Assembly: GCA_900766185.1 (NCBI GenBank)
Contig: CAAFUL010000036.1
Coordinates: 1 to 36,001, forward strand
Origin: an uncultured Johnsonella sp.
GTDB lineage: Bacteria > Bacillota > Clostridia > Lachnospirales > Lachnospiraceae
Length of the DNA: 36,001 nt
Reading direction: 5' to 3'
How positions within the stretch are numbered: position 1 is the stretch's first letter; each line of letters opens with the position of its first letter. This document shows positions 1 to 7,788 of this stretch, piece after piece. The notes under the pieces are model-generated. The model saw only the letters and a list, made by a program, of their open reading frames with translations, was not told the DNA's origin and searched no databases. Made by a program: the position numbers and the translations under genes.

Positions 1-10
1 CTGAGACCGC

Positions 11-59
11 CGGTACTAAGCTTTATCAAGCCGTCAGGCGAAGATAAAGCTTAGTACCG
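11..59. repeat. Perfect 17-bp inverted repeat (long hairpin)
   Basis: Positions 11-27 and 43-59 are exact reverse complements (CGGTACTAAGCTTTATC). The 15-base spacer holds a further GCC/GGC pair (30-32 with 37-39) around a GTCA loop. It lies downstream of cbiN. No T-tract follows on either strand, so it does not look like an ordinary terminator. It could be a repeat, an RNA-processing structure or a mobile-element end; the window edge prevents deciding. Confidence 0.8.
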
Positions 60-132
60 CTGCGAGGCGAAGTTAGCGAGAGCGTGTCCAAGGCAAGATA
101 TGTTTGTAACGGTTTATGTTGCTAAAAAAATA

Positions 133-447
133 TTATTTATCTTTCTCTTCCTGCTTTTTTCTTTCAACAAATCTTCCCATATAGTAAGCTATGATTCCTA
201 CACCTATACCTGTCTGAACACAGAAAAGAAGGCTTTCAACCTCTCCCGGGAGTTCCTTACCTAAAACAGTCTCTATAATAGGATTAAACCAAGGCTCATA
301 TTCACCGCCCTTAATCTCTGAAACCACTTTACTTCCGGCATCATCAGAACCGCCGAACTCGGCATTCTTAAGCATAAATAAAGGAACTATAGCCATCAGT
401 ACAACTATTACAAGTAAGGTTATAACAAGTTTTTTATTTTTTGACAT
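133..447 (-). CDS. cbiN: Cobalt ECF transporter subunit CbiN
   Basis: Small 104-residue membrane protein. It has two hydrophobic segments (about residues 7-26 and 70-91) separated by an extracellular loop, and a lysine/glutamate-rich C-terminus (ERKKQEEKDK). This is the size and topology of CbiN, the accessory component that works with CbiM in cobalt uptake. Its ATG overlaps the TAA stop of cbiM by one base (TAATG), and the GGAGG ribosome binding site lies inside the end of cbiM, so the two genes are translationally coupled. It is the last gene of the cbiQOMN cluster. No transport activity can be read from the sequence itself; the call rests on size, topology and position. Confidence 0.9.
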   Translation of the reverse strand: MSKNKKLVITLLVIVVLMAIVPLFMLKNAEFGGSDDAGSKVVSEIKGGEYEPWFNPIIETVLGKELPGEVESLLFCVQTGIGVGIIAYYMGRFVERKKQEEKDK

Positions 448-1199
448 TACTTACTACCTCCTTCTAAAAATCCTATTTCCTTAAGCTCAGACTCTGCATA
501 AGTCTTAAGACCTACAACTATAACAACTGTAAGTAATCCTTCTATTATGGCAAGCGGAACCTGAGTCGGTGCAAATACAAGTAAGAACTTGCTTGCAGAA
601 GCCATAACTCCACCTTGCTTCATAGGATAAGCAAAGGCAAGCTGGAAGGCGGTTACAACATAGGTCAATAAATCTCCTAAAAAGGCAGCTAAGAATATTG
701 AAACATGATCATTTACCTTGGATTTTTTACAAATCTTATAAACTATAAATGATACAAAAGGTCCCGCTATAGCCATGGAGAAAGTATTGGCTCCAAGTGT
801 GGTAAAGCCTCCGTGTGCTAAAAGCAGTGCTTGGAATATAAGCACTATGATACCGAGTATACTTACTGCACTGGGTCCAAAAAGAATTGCTGCAAGTCCT
901 GTACCTGTCATGTGTGAGCAAGATCCTGTTACTGAAGGAATCTTAAGTGAAGACAGTACAAAGACAAATGCTCCCGACATAGCCAAAAGTGTAATTGCCT
1001 TTCTGTCCTTTGCCACCGTCTTTTTAATTGACATATAACCTGCTATTAAAAACGGTAGAGTAATAAGGCTCCAAGCTATAACATGCCCTACAGGAAGGTA
1101 GCCCTCCATAATATGCATCGCATTGGCTGCAAAAGGCAGTGCAAAGCTTAAAGTAAATATAAGTGCCAGAGTCATAATAATTTTCTCTTTCTTTTTCAT
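447..1199 (-). CDS. cbiM: Cobalt ECF transporter substrate-binding subunit CbiM
   Basis: A 250-residue polytopic membrane protein. Residues 1-27 are a cleavable signal peptide ending in ANA, and the next residues are MHIMEGYLP (28-36). The N-terminal Met-His of mature CbiM/NikM proteins is known to contribute to metal binding, and it is preserved here. Several further hydrophobic helices follow, with a loop containing SCSHMTGTG typical of the family. NikM has the same N-terminus, so cobalt rather than nickel is inferred from the cobalamin riboswitch upstream of the operon and the presence of CbiN. A GGAGG site sits 6 bases before the ATG. It is preceded by cbiO and coupled to cbiN. Confidence 0.93.
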   Translation of the reverse strand: MKKKEKIIMTLALIFTLSFALPFAANAMHIMEGYLPVGHVIAWSLITLPFLIAGYMSIKKTVAKDRKAITLLAMSGAFVFVLSSLKIPSVTGSCSHMTGTGLAAILFGPSAVSILGIIVLIFQALLLAHGGFTTLGANTFSMAIAGPFVSFIVYKICKKSKVNDHVSIFLAAFLGDLLTYVVTAFQLAFAYPMKQGGVMASASKFLLVFAPTQVPLAIIEGLLTVVIVVGLKTYAESELKEIGFLEGGSK

Positions 1200-1243
1200 G
1201 TAATCCTCCTTTGAAAAATCATTTTTTATATCAACTCAAACTC

Positions 1244-2077
1244 TTAAGTTTGAGAAATAAACATTTTCCTGAAATCATCCATATTTCTTGTGGGTTTGGC
1301 ATCAGCTTTAAATACGGAGTTTTCCACAAGAGTTTCAAAGACTTCAAGCAGTATAGGCTTTTTAAGATTTGCTTTTTTTAAAACCTCATCATTGTTTAGT
1401 ACAGTAACAGGATCTGAGTCGGCTATTATATTACCGGCACAAAATACAACTATTCTGTCCGCCCAACGAAAGGCAAATTCCAAGTCATGTGTGGATATGA
1501 CCATGGTTTTTTTATCCAAACTCATCTTATCGAGGACCTCTTCAAATATGGCAATATTTTGAGGGTCAAGTGAGGCAGTAGGCTCGTCAAATATGATTAT
1601 TTCGGAATCCATGGCTATAATATCCGCTATGCTGACCCTTTTTTTCTCCCCTCCGCTAAGGTAGTGCGGCGGTCTGTCTATAAGATGGGAGATATCCATA
1701 TAATTTAACGAATCTAAAACTCTTTTTGTAACCTCTTCCTTGCTTAGACCAAGGTTCATAGGACCGAAACTTACTTCCGCCCTTACAGTAGAAGCTATTA
1801 TTTGATTGTCGGCATCTTGAAATACTATACCTACATTCTTTCTAAGCTCCTTGATAGAAGACTTATTTATAAGTTTATCCCTATAATATACAGCCCCGCT
1901 TTCGGGCTTTAGTACTCCGTTGATATTTAGAAAGAAGGTAGACTTTCCCGAGCCGTTGGCTCCAAGGACGGCTAAACGCTCACCTTCATATATATCAAGA
2001 GAGATTCCTTTTAATACTTCGTGCTCTTTATTATAAGAGTAATGAAGATTTTCCGCTTTTAATATAACTTTTTTCAT
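1244..2077 (-). CDS. cbiO: Cobalt ECF transporter ATPase CbiO
   Basis: ABC ATPase of 277 residues that powers the cobalt importer. Visible motifs are Walker A GANGSGKST (39-47), Q-loop Gln87, the signature LSGGEKKR (140-147), Walker B IIIFDE (160-165) and the H-loop STHD (195-198), all intact. The length fits CbiO/EcfA. It sits between cbiQ and cbiM in the same direction, with a 175-base gap after cbiQ that is long for an operon and a 44-base gap before cbiM. The gap towards cbiQ contains an AATAAG/CTTATT inverted repeat but no convincing terminator, so I treat all four genes as one unit. Confidence 0.93.
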   Translation of the reverse strand: MKKVILKAENLHYSYNKEHEVLKGISLDIYEGERLAVLGANGSGKSTFFLNINGVLKPESGAVYYRDKLINKSSIKELRKNVGIVFQDADNQIIASTVRAEVSFGPMNLGLSKEEVTKRVLDSLNYMDISHLIDRPPHYLSGGEKKRVSIADIIAMDSEIIIFDEPTASLDPQNIAIFEEVLDKMSLDKKTMVISTHDLEFAFRWADRIVVFCAGNIIADSDPVTVLNNDEVLKKANLKKPILLEVFETLVENSVFKADAKPTRNMDDFRKMFISQT

Positions 2078-2252
2078 ATAATAATCCTTTATTGTATACA
2101 GCTGTAATATTTTTCCAATAATTTTTACTTATAAGGATTTTCCAGCTATTTATATTGTAATAAGCTCGATTCTAATTAGACTTATTCGATACTTTCCGTT
2201 ATAAAAAAACTGCTTGGTTAAGTTGTTTCACAGGTAGTATATTTACTAAAAT

Positions 2253-3065
2253 TTATAAAGCAAATGGAAGTTTAAGTTTTGATGAAACTATCCATATAGC
2301 AAACATAGATAAAATATATAAAGCTGCTATGATCAGATGTTTTTTACTAAGTTTCTTCTCTTCTTGAAGAAAGTTTAAATCACCGTCAAAGCATCTTGCT
2401 TCCATGGCAGTATAGTAAGCATTGGCTTTTTTTAATGATACTACAAGTATATTGCTTGCTATATTGCCGAAGCTTATAAAAGACGCTTTAAGATTATGAT
2501 ACCCCAGCCTTGAAAGTGCCGAATTGTACATATTTGCATAGCTTTCTATAAGTATAAATATAAATCTGTAAATAAGATTCATAAGTTCCACTATAAGTTT
2601 AGGCATATGCATATTTCTTAAAGCATTTATTATTTCATAAGGCATAGTTGAAAGTATCAAACTTTGCATAACGCTTATACAGGCAAGCACTTTGATGATA
2701 AGCTTTGCAGTTTCTATAAGCTGCTCTTTTGAAGTATAAATATACAGAGAGCCGATTTTTATGTAAAACTCTCCAAAGTAATCAAATGAAAATCCCAGAG
2801 CAATGCCTATACCGGCTAGGATTATAAAGCTAAGAGGTGCCATGAGTATTGAAAGGTACTCATTAAAAGGTGTTCCTCCAAGTTTCACGCTTATGAAAAA
2901 CATTCCAAGAAGTACATAAGCGGATACATAAATATTATTAAATATTATTGTTAAAATAAGTATTATTAAAGCGCATATAAGTTTGTATTCCGGATTTATG
3001 TGCTTAAGTTTTGAATGAAAAGCATATAAATCTATGGAAAAACCGCTGCCATGTTTATGAGCCAT
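2253..3065 (-). CDS. cbiQ: Cobalt ECF transporter transmembrane subunit CbiQ
   Basis: Energy-coupling transmembrane protein of about 270 residues with four to five hydrophobic helices. It also has the cytoplasmic segment of the EcfT/CbiQ family that contacts the ATPase (around SRLGYHNLKASF and the following MEARCF). I place the start at the ATG at 3065, because GGAGG at 3074-3078 is spaced 8 bases from it. An in-frame TTG at 3080 would leave no ribosome binding site. It is the first gene after the cobalamin riboswitch, so the operon order is Q-O-M-N rather than the commoner M-N-Q-O. The untranslated leader from the riboswitch to this start is about 270 bases. Confidence 0.9.
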   Translation of the reverse strand: MAHKHGSGFSIDLYAFHSKLKHINPEYKLICALIILILTIIFNNIYVSAYVLLGMFFISVKLGGTPFNEYLSILMAPLSFIILAGIGIALGFSFDYFGEFYIKIGSLYIYTSKEQLIETAKLIIKVLACISVMQSLILSTMPYEIINALRNMHMPKLIVELMNLIYRFIFILIESYANMYNSALSRLGYHNLKASFISFGNIASNILVVSLKKANAYYTAMEARCFDGDLNFLQEEKKLSKKHLIIAALYILSMFAIWIVSSKLKLPFAL

Positions 3066-3078
3066 ATAAATTTCCTCC

Positions 3079-3103
3079 AAAAAAATAACTGCTCAGCAAA
3101 GTT
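3079..3103 (-). terminator. Weak hairpin plus seven-T run just before cbiQ
   Basis: On the minus strand a short imperfect hairpin (AACT at 3087-3090 with AGTT at 3100-3103, inner GC/GC) is followed by seven T residues (3079-3085) directly abutting the cbiQ ribosome binding site. It could be the terminator part of the riboswitch expression platform, or simply an A/T-rich leader. The stem is weak. Confidence 0.2.
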
Positions 3104-3302
3104 TTATAATAGGTTTTGTTCCCAAAAACCTAAAGATCCCTCTTCAAGGCAGTTTATAGTAATTATTAACAGTTAAGCACATCTAAAAATAATTGAAGGC
3201 ACATATAGTATCAAATTACCTTAAGCTAATAATTTAAAAGATGTATAAAAGACAAAACTTGGCGGCTGAAGGTTTTTGGGATCGAAAAACTCAGTCCTAA
3301 GT

Positions 3303-3335
3303 TATGTGTGAAAGTAATACAAATAGGCACACATA
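3303..3335 (-). promoter_or_regulatory. Hairpin adjoining the riboswitch (expression platform part)
   Basis: An 8-bp perfect inverted repeat (TATGTGTG / CACACATA; 3328-3335 with 3303-3310, 17-base loop) starts at the base next to the 3' strand of riboswitch stem P1. This contiguity suggests it stacks on, or competes with, P1 during ligand switching. No T-tract follows directly, so the mode of regulation (transcription or translation) cannot be settled from sequence. Confidence 0.45.
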
Positions 3336-3503
3336 TTACATAGATGTATCCTGACTTAAACTCTGATAATAATACTTGACTTTTTATCAGAAGACCCTGC
3401 CTTCCCGTTTTGTTTTATTCAAAATCAGTGGCATGCATAACGGGGTCTTTTAATTATTACAGTAGCGTCCCTGTGCGGGAATCTCACCCGACTTCCTATG
3501 TAA
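3336..3503 (-). promoter_or_regulatory. Cobalamin (B12) riboswitch aptamer
   Basis: Read on the minus strand this stretch carries the conserved cobalamin aptamer blocks in the right order: GGGTGAGATTCCCGCACAGG, then GACGCTACTGTAA, then the B12 box core TGCCACTG, then GGGAAGG, then GTCAGGATAC. Closing stem P1 is an exact 8-bp pair: TTACATAG (3496-3503) with CTATGTAA (3336-3343). The aptamer precedes cbiQ, so adenosylcobalamin or a related cobalamin is expected to shut off cobalt uptake. Confidence 0.95.
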
Positions 3504-3532
3504 AAACATAAAATCTATGTATATTGGAAAGA

Positions 3533-3561
3533 ATAATATCATAATATTATATTAAAATCAA
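3533..3561 (-). promoter_or_regulatory. Sigma-A-type promoter for cbiQOMN
   Basis: On the minus strand TTGATT (3556-3561) is separated by 17 bases from TATTAT (3533-3538). Transcription would start around 3525, just before the riboswitch P1 stem at 3503. The region is very AT-rich, so other -10 choices exist. Confidence 0.5.
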
Positions 3562-3600
3562 GAAAGATTAATAAATAAAAATTAAAGAAAATGTTGTGTT

Positions 3601-3635
3601 GTTACAGTTTAGGCAGTTCATTCATCTTCGTCAAA
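3601..3635 (+). repeat. Dispersed intergenic repeat, copy R1
   Basis: GTTACAGTTTAGGCAG at 3601-3616 followed by TTCATCTTCGTCAAA ending at 3635. Near-identical sequence recurs at 23410-23451 (reverse), 23523-23557 and 25671-25699, and degenerate forms occur at 7789 and 23270. At 3741-3752 the 12-mer TTTAGCGAGTAG is shared with 25457-25468 and may be a decayed end. The rest of 3504-3700 shows no gene. Confidence 0.7.
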
Positions 3636-3701
3636 TAATACAAAAGCTGTGGTATAGATAAATAAATCTGACTAAAGACAAATGCTAAAGCCTCTTATAA
3701 T

Positions 3702-3760
3702 AAAAAGGCTGCCATATCTGCTTATACAATAAAATTGTAATTTAGCGAGTAGGGCAGCCT
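3702..3760 (-). terminator. Terminator of the Ig-like membrane protein gene
   Basis: On the minus strand AGGCTGCC (3753-3760) pairs exactly with GGCAGCCT (3706-3713), followed by a T-run (3702-3706). The loop is about 39 bases and contains its own small ACAAT/ATTGT hairpin, so the structure is a branched intrinsic terminator placed about 30 bases after the stop codon. Confidence 0.65.
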
Positions 3761-3786
3761 ATGCTTAAAATATTGATTTTAATACC

Positions 3787-4467
3787 TTACCATCTTGTGG
3801 TATCTTCTGTTTGATTAAAGTGGGCAACTGACTGGTTACCTACCTTATCACTTATATGAACATCTAAACTTCCGTAGCTGTCAAGATTAAATGTTGCTTC
3901 ACTCTTAGCCTCATTTACACTAAGGGGATTGACTCTCAGTCCATTTGGGGTAGTGGCGTATATTGAAGAAACATCAACACCTGACTGGGAATCTTCAAAG
4001 GAAACCAAGACCTCGGAATTCTTACCGACCTGTGTAACCTCTCCCTGAATTACCGGAGGTTCTTCATCTATAGAGCCTACATTCTCATAGTCTGCGTCAG
4101 TCATACCGTTAAAGCCGTAGACTACAGCAGATATACCGCCGTTTTTGGTCAAGGTGGTAGTATATACTATAGAGGTACCTGTTTCTTCTTTATTAAGCTC
4201 TATCGGCTCATTGTCAAAAAGTACTTCGAGTTTTTTTATGGGATAAAACTTATTATGTTTTACCTTTAATACAACATTTTGAAAGTTGTGTTCATCAATT
4301 ACTTCCAATTCAACACTGGGTCTTGAGGTGGCAAGAAAAAATATAATTAAGTTAATAATTACAAAAGGTATGCCGTAAAAAAGTAAGAAGTTACTTACAG
4401 AGATTCTTCCACCCTTTTTCTTTTGCCTTTGTTGTCTTGAATATGAACTTCTGGAATACTGTGCCAT
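3787..4467 (-). CDS. Membrane-anchored extracellular Ig-like protein, function unknown
   Basis: A 226-residue protein that I cannot assign. Residues 1-22 are basic and polar (SRSSYSRQQRQKKKGGR), residues about 24-46 form one membrane helix, and the rest is a soluble, beta-rich, presumably extracellular region. The pattern EEPPVIQGEVTQVGKNSEV followed by FEDSQSGVD and a closing ISDKVGNQS resembles bacterial Ig-like repeats in which a D..GV.. strand and DKVGN turn recur. An anchored surface or cell-wall-associated role is therefore likely. It has its own promoter (4532-4560), an AAAGGA ribosome binding site and a terminator, so it appears monocistronic. No catalytic motif is visible. Confidence 0.8.
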   Translation of the reverse strand: MAQYSRSSYSRQQRQKKKGGRISVSNFLLFYGIPFVIINLIIFFLATSRPSVELEVIDEHNFQNVVLKVKHNKFYPIKKLEVLFDNEPIELNKEETGTSIVYTTTLTKNGGISAVVYGFNGMTDADYENVGSIDEEPPVIQGEVTQVGKNSEVLVSFEDSQSGVDVSSIYATTPNGLRVNPLSVNEAKSEATFNLDSYGSLDVHISDKVGNQSVAHFNQTEDTTRW

Positions 4468-4531
4468 ACAAAATCCTTTCTCATAACCGGAATAAGGGAC
4501 TATCCAATAAAATCAAGCCCTTGCTTGCTAC

Positions 4532-4560
4532 ATTTTACAACATAAAAGATAAAATATCAA
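4532..4560 (-). promoter_or_regulatory. Promoter for the Ig-like membrane protein gene
   Basis: On the minus strand TTGATA (4555-4560), a 17-base spacer, then TAAAAT (4532-4537). The predicted transcription start near 4525 leaves a leader of about 58 bases before the ATG at 4467. Confidence 0.5.
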
Positions 4561-4666
4561 TTCCGTAATAGTTAAGATTACAAAGAAAAAATAACGGTTT
4601 GACCATATAAAAGCCAATCAAACTATAACGAATTATTAAGTATATGACCGAATCGTTACAGAAAAA

Positions 4667-5188
4667 CTAATGAATCAACCTGCCTAAAATACCGAAAGAT
4701 ATAAGCATCATAATTATACTTGCCATAAATACTCCGATAGTTATAGCCAAAAGAGCCTTTTTCCTATCCATATTGAGCATGGCAGCAATTAAAGCTCCGG
4801 TCCATGCTCCGGTTCCGGGAAGCGGTACACCTACAAATATAATCAAGCCTAAAAATCCGTATCTTTCTATAGAGCCTTTGTTTTTATCAACTTTTTTATA
4901 TATCCAAGTGGCAAGGCTTTTAAATAAGCCTATCTTACTGTTTTGCATCTTTAAAATAACAGTTTCAATTAAGTATATAATAAAAGGAACAGGTATAAGG
5001 TTTGCTATTATGGCAATAACATAACTTTCCCAAGGAGGAAGACCTAAAAGAGCGGCTGCTATAAGCCCGCCCCTAAGTTCGAGTATAGGCATAAGTGATA
5101 TAACAAATACTATGCATTGTTTTCCAAAGGGAAGGGCTAAAAGCCCTGACAGTGAGTTTATAATAGCTTTTGCAAGTTTCTCTGCCAT
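4667..5188 (-). CDS. Small multidrug-export-like membrane protein (COG2426 type)
   Basis: A 173-residue hydrophobic protein with about four membrane segments. It matches the family usually annotated as small multi-drug export protein: an early MPILELRGGLIAAALLGLP motif (about residues 33-51) and a later VPLPGTGAWTGALIAA motif (about 121-136), which form the paired conserved re-entrant-looking segments. The substrate is unknown, and the family name rests on weak historical evidence. The gene starts only 3 bases after the HddC-GmhB gene ends, with GAGGTG as ribosome binding site inside that end. Co-transcription with the glycan genes is therefore likely, although a glycan-related role is only inferred. 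Confidence 0.8.
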   Translation of the reverse strand: MAEKLAKAIINSLSGLLALPFGKQCIVFVISLMPILELRGGLIAAALLGLPPWESYVIAIIANLIPVPFIIYLIETVILKMQNSKIGLFKSLATWIYKKVDKNKGSIERYGFLGLIIFVGVPLPGTGAWTGALIAAMLNMDRKKALLAITIGVFMASIIMMLISFGILGRLIH

Positions 5189-5191
5189 ATC

Positions 5192-6520
5192 TTACACCTC
5201 TTTATCCATGGAAATATTCTCTATACTGAGTATTTTTTGCACTGCTTCATATAAATTCTTGGCAGTATAGTCGGGCTTTGCATCATATTTATTATCTGTA
5301 CCGCCCAAACCGGTCATCACCAAAACGGACTTAAGACCTGCTCTTTTAGCAAGTTCTATATCCATACTGCTGTCGCCTACCATATAAGAAGAAGATAGAT
5401 CTATATTAAACTTCTCCTTGGCAAGCTCTATCATACCGGTTTTGGGTTTTCTACATTCACAATCTACTTTATATAGAGGATTCTCTTCGGGAAAGCCCTT
5501 GTCGGGGTGATGCGGACAGTAGAAAATATCATCTAAAAATACGCCCTCTTTGCCGAGAAGAGTTTTTAACTTCTTATGTATGTAATCTATATCGCTTATA
5601 TCACATAAACCTCTGGCAACAGAGGGTTGATTGGTAATAACTATTGCCAACAAACCTGAAGAATTAATATTTCCTATAGCTTCTATAACACCCTCTTCAA
5701 GCTCAAAATCCTCAGCTCTATATATAAAATTATCCAGTTTATTGATAGTTCCGTCTCTGTCAAGGAATATTGCCGCCTGTTTATTGGAAAGATTTTTCCT
5801 TGCAATCAGACCGGCATCAAGCTCTGTTACAGCCTTTTTGATTCTGTCTACAGTACCTACATCTTTTACATATTCAGGAGACTTATAAGCATATATGGCT
5901 TCACCTGAGGCTGCCATAAGGGCAAGTATATCTTTTTCAAAATCAGTCTTAACCGCCTCATGCACCTTTTCGCATACTCTTTTATCAAGTATGTAGATAC
6001 CGGCATTGACCATGTTGTCATACCAATAGTCTCTTTTATTATTCTTTAAATCAAAGCAAATAACTTTCTCATCGGCATCGGTTTCAACGAGGTCAGAGTC
6101 ATAGGGGTGGGAGTTTGGATGAGCAAATAAAGTAACCTTTGCTTTTTTTGCCTTATGGAAGGCTTCCATTTTATCTATGTCTATATTAAAGAAGATATCT
6201 CCAAACAGTAATAAAAAGTATTCGTCTTTAAGTCTATCTTTTAAATAGTAAAAAGCACCTGCCGTACCGAGAGGTTTATTTTCGAGTATGTAGTCTATGT
6301 TAACACCGAATTTTTCACCGTTTCCAAAATATTCACTGATTTTTTCACCCAAATGTCCTATTATCATAGTTATGTCAACTATACCGTATCTTTTAAGCTC
6401 CTCTATCTGCCATAGGAGTAAGGGCTTTTCTTTTATAGGTATCATAGGCTTTGGAATCTCACCCTTGGTTAGGCTCTCAAGCCTTGTTCCTTTTCCGCCT
6501 GCCATTATGACTGCTTTCAT
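5192..6520 (-). CDS. hddC-gmhB: Bifunctional heptose-1-P guanylyltransferase / heptose-1,7-bisphosphate phosphatase (HddC-GmhB fusion)
   Basis: 442 residues with two complete enzymes. Residues 1-235 are a sugar-1-phosphate nucleotidyltransferase with GGKGTRL (8-14), the metal-binding region FGD (107-109) and the usual VGTVDR end (221-226). Residues 248-435 are a GmhB-type HAD phosphatase: FLDRDGTIN (252-260, nucleophile Asp254 and Asp256), VITNQP (294-299), the GmhB zinc site CPHH...CEC (Cys335, His337, Cys354, Cys356), RKPKTGM (357-363) and GDSSMD (382-387). All key residues are present. With HddA and GmhA elsewhere in the locus this supplies the last two steps to GDP-D-glycero-D-manno-heptose. 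The nucleotide (GTP) is inferred from pathway context, not from the sequence. Confidence 0.9.
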   Translation of the reverse strand: MKAVIMAGGKGTRLESLTKGEIPKPMIPIKEKPLLLWQIEELKRYGIVDITMIIGHLGEKISEYFGNGEKFGVNIDYILENKPLGTAGAFYYLKDRLKDEYFLLLFGDIFFNIDIDKMEAFHKAKKAKVTLFAHPNSHPYDSDLVETDADEKVICFDLKNNKRDYWYDNMVNAGIYILDKRVCEKVHEAVKTDFEKDILALMAASGEAIYAYKSPEYVKDVGTVDRIKKAVTELDAGLIARKNLSNKQAAIFLDRDGTINKLDNFIYRAEDFELEEGVIEAIGNINSSGLLAIVITNQPSVARGLCDISDIDYIHKKLKTLLGKEGVFLDDIFYCPHHPDKGFPEENPLYKVDCECRKPKTGMIELAKEKFNIDLSSSYMVGDSSMDIELAKRAGLKSVLVMTGLGGTDNKYDAKPDYTAKNLYEAVQKILSIENISMDKEV

Positions 6521-6562
6521 AAAAATAATTCCTTTCTGTGCACCTGAATTAAATATACTGTA

Positions 6563-7621
6563 TTATGACAATAATTTTTTCAAAATAGGCATTTTTTGAG
6601 CAAGCTTTACTATGATCCAAGAAGTAAGGAATGTAACTAAGGCAAGTAATATCCTATATCTAAAATTAAAATCATTAAAGGTAATGAATTTTCTGATAGT
6701 TGCAATAATAAAATAATGTATCAAATAAATGCCGAATGTTTGTTTTCTGAATAATGAAGCCACATTATAAAGAAAAGTCTTAAACTTCGAGTCTTTTAAA
6801 TTCCTAAAGAACAAGAATATGGCAGAGGAATATACTATACAAGCCAGACCCATATGTCCCTTAAAGGTTTCATTTAAAGCATTGTCTCTAAAGGATAAAT
6901 ATAATGTTCCGAGCATGTGAAGCAGCAGAGCCAAAAAGCCGAGAACATAAATTAAAATTCTTGTACTTTTTTTGATCTCATATTTGTCAATATAGTATCC
7001 TATCAGCACATATATAACAAAGTTGGCACCTATAGGCATAATAACACCGATATTCCAAGGAATTACATAATTGCTTAAAGAAGAGATCAAAGGCAGAGTA
7101 ACATTTAATATTATAAATCCGAGTATTATATATGAAAATGCACCTTTTCTTTGTTCTCCAGGAATAAGAGTTAAAACAGGAATAGCTAAATAAGTTGTAT
7201 ATAAACATATAAAGACCCAATAAGTTTCACCGTTTGCCTTTGTGTTAATTATAGAGTCTATTATGTTTAAGGGAGTAAATATTCCGACATCGACTGAACC
7301 CATTAAATAGTTGAAGACAATTCCAAGTATGCTCCAAAACACAATAGGAATTACAGTTTTATTGATTCTCTTGGCAAAAAATTCTTCAGTAGAATATCTT
7401 TTTCTATAATCCAGTAAGGTTGCACCGGCAAGCATGAAAAAAAACGGAAAAGCAAAGTAAAATACAGACTCTATGACATTGGCATATACCCACCACCTGC
7501 TTTTTTCAAATGACCAGAATATACCGTTGGAGTGTAGGAACACTACAGCTAAACAGGAAAGAACCGCCAGTATATCTATGTATTCTAGATGACTGTTTTG
7601 TTTTGTCTCTTGAGGTTTCAT
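6563..7621 (-). CDS. Acyltransferase family 3 membrane protein
   Basis: 352 residues with about ten hydrophobic helices, the layout of the acyltransferase-3 family that O-acetylates or otherwise acylates surface glycans. The N-terminal helix carries the family histidine (VVFLHSNG, about residues 27-34), and residues YIDILAVLSCLAVV before it match the usual Y.D.LR....V pattern, with arginine absent. First gene of the minus-strand glycan unit, 42 bases upstream of hddC-gmhB. No ribosome binding site lies next to this ATG. The start codon overlaps the TGA of a tiny upstream reading frame (ATGA), suggesting coupled initiation. The acyl group and acceptor sugar are unknown. Confidence 0.85.
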   Translation of the reverse strand: MKPQETKQNSHLEYIDILAVLSCLAVVFLHSNGIFWSFEKSRWWVYANVIESVFYFAFPFFFMLAGATLLDYRKRYSTEEFFAKRINKTVIPIVFWSILGIVFNYLMGSVDVGIFTPLNIIDSIINTKANGETYWVFICLYTTYLAIPVLTLIPGEQRKGAFSYIILGFIILNVTLPLISSLSNYVIPWNIGVIMPIGANFVIYVLIGYYIDKYEIKKSTRILIYVLGFLALLLHMLGTLYLSFRDNALNETFKGHMGLACIVYSSAIFLFFRNLKDSKFKTFLYNVASLFRKQTFGIYLIHYFIIATIRKFITFNDFNFRYRILLALVTFLTSWIIVKLAQKMPILKKLLS

Positions 7622-7647
7622 AATTTAATATCGGTGTGCAAAAGCAT
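7618..7647 (-). CDS. Possible 9-codon leader peptide coupled to the acyltransferase gene
   Basis: The minus strand has AAAGGAG (about 7661-7667) followed 12 bases later by an ATG opening a 9-codon frame (MLLHTDIKL) whose TGA overlaps the acyltransferase ATG as ATGA. GGTGTG/CACACC flanking bases can form a hairpin between the ribosome binding site and the acyltransferase start. Translation is inferred, not shown. Confidence 0.25.
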   Translation of the reverse strand: MLLHTDIKL

Positions 7648-7720
7648 TTACACACCATACTCCTTTCTGTAATCATAAATATAAGTTTCTTTTATTGTTT
7701 TAAGGGTTAAACAGAATATA

Positions 7721-7749
7721 ATTGTATATGAATAATTACTTACTATCAA
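7721..7749 (-). promoter_or_regulatory. Promoter of the minus-strand glycan unit
   Basis: On the minus strand TTGATA (7744-7749), a 17-base spacer and TACAAT (7721-7726). The start near 7714 gives a leader of about 90 bases before the acyltransferase. It faces away from the hddA promoter, with repeat R2 between the two. Confidence 0.55.
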
Positions 7750-7788
7750 GCCATTTTCACCAACTATTTTTTTGAATTTACATTTAAG

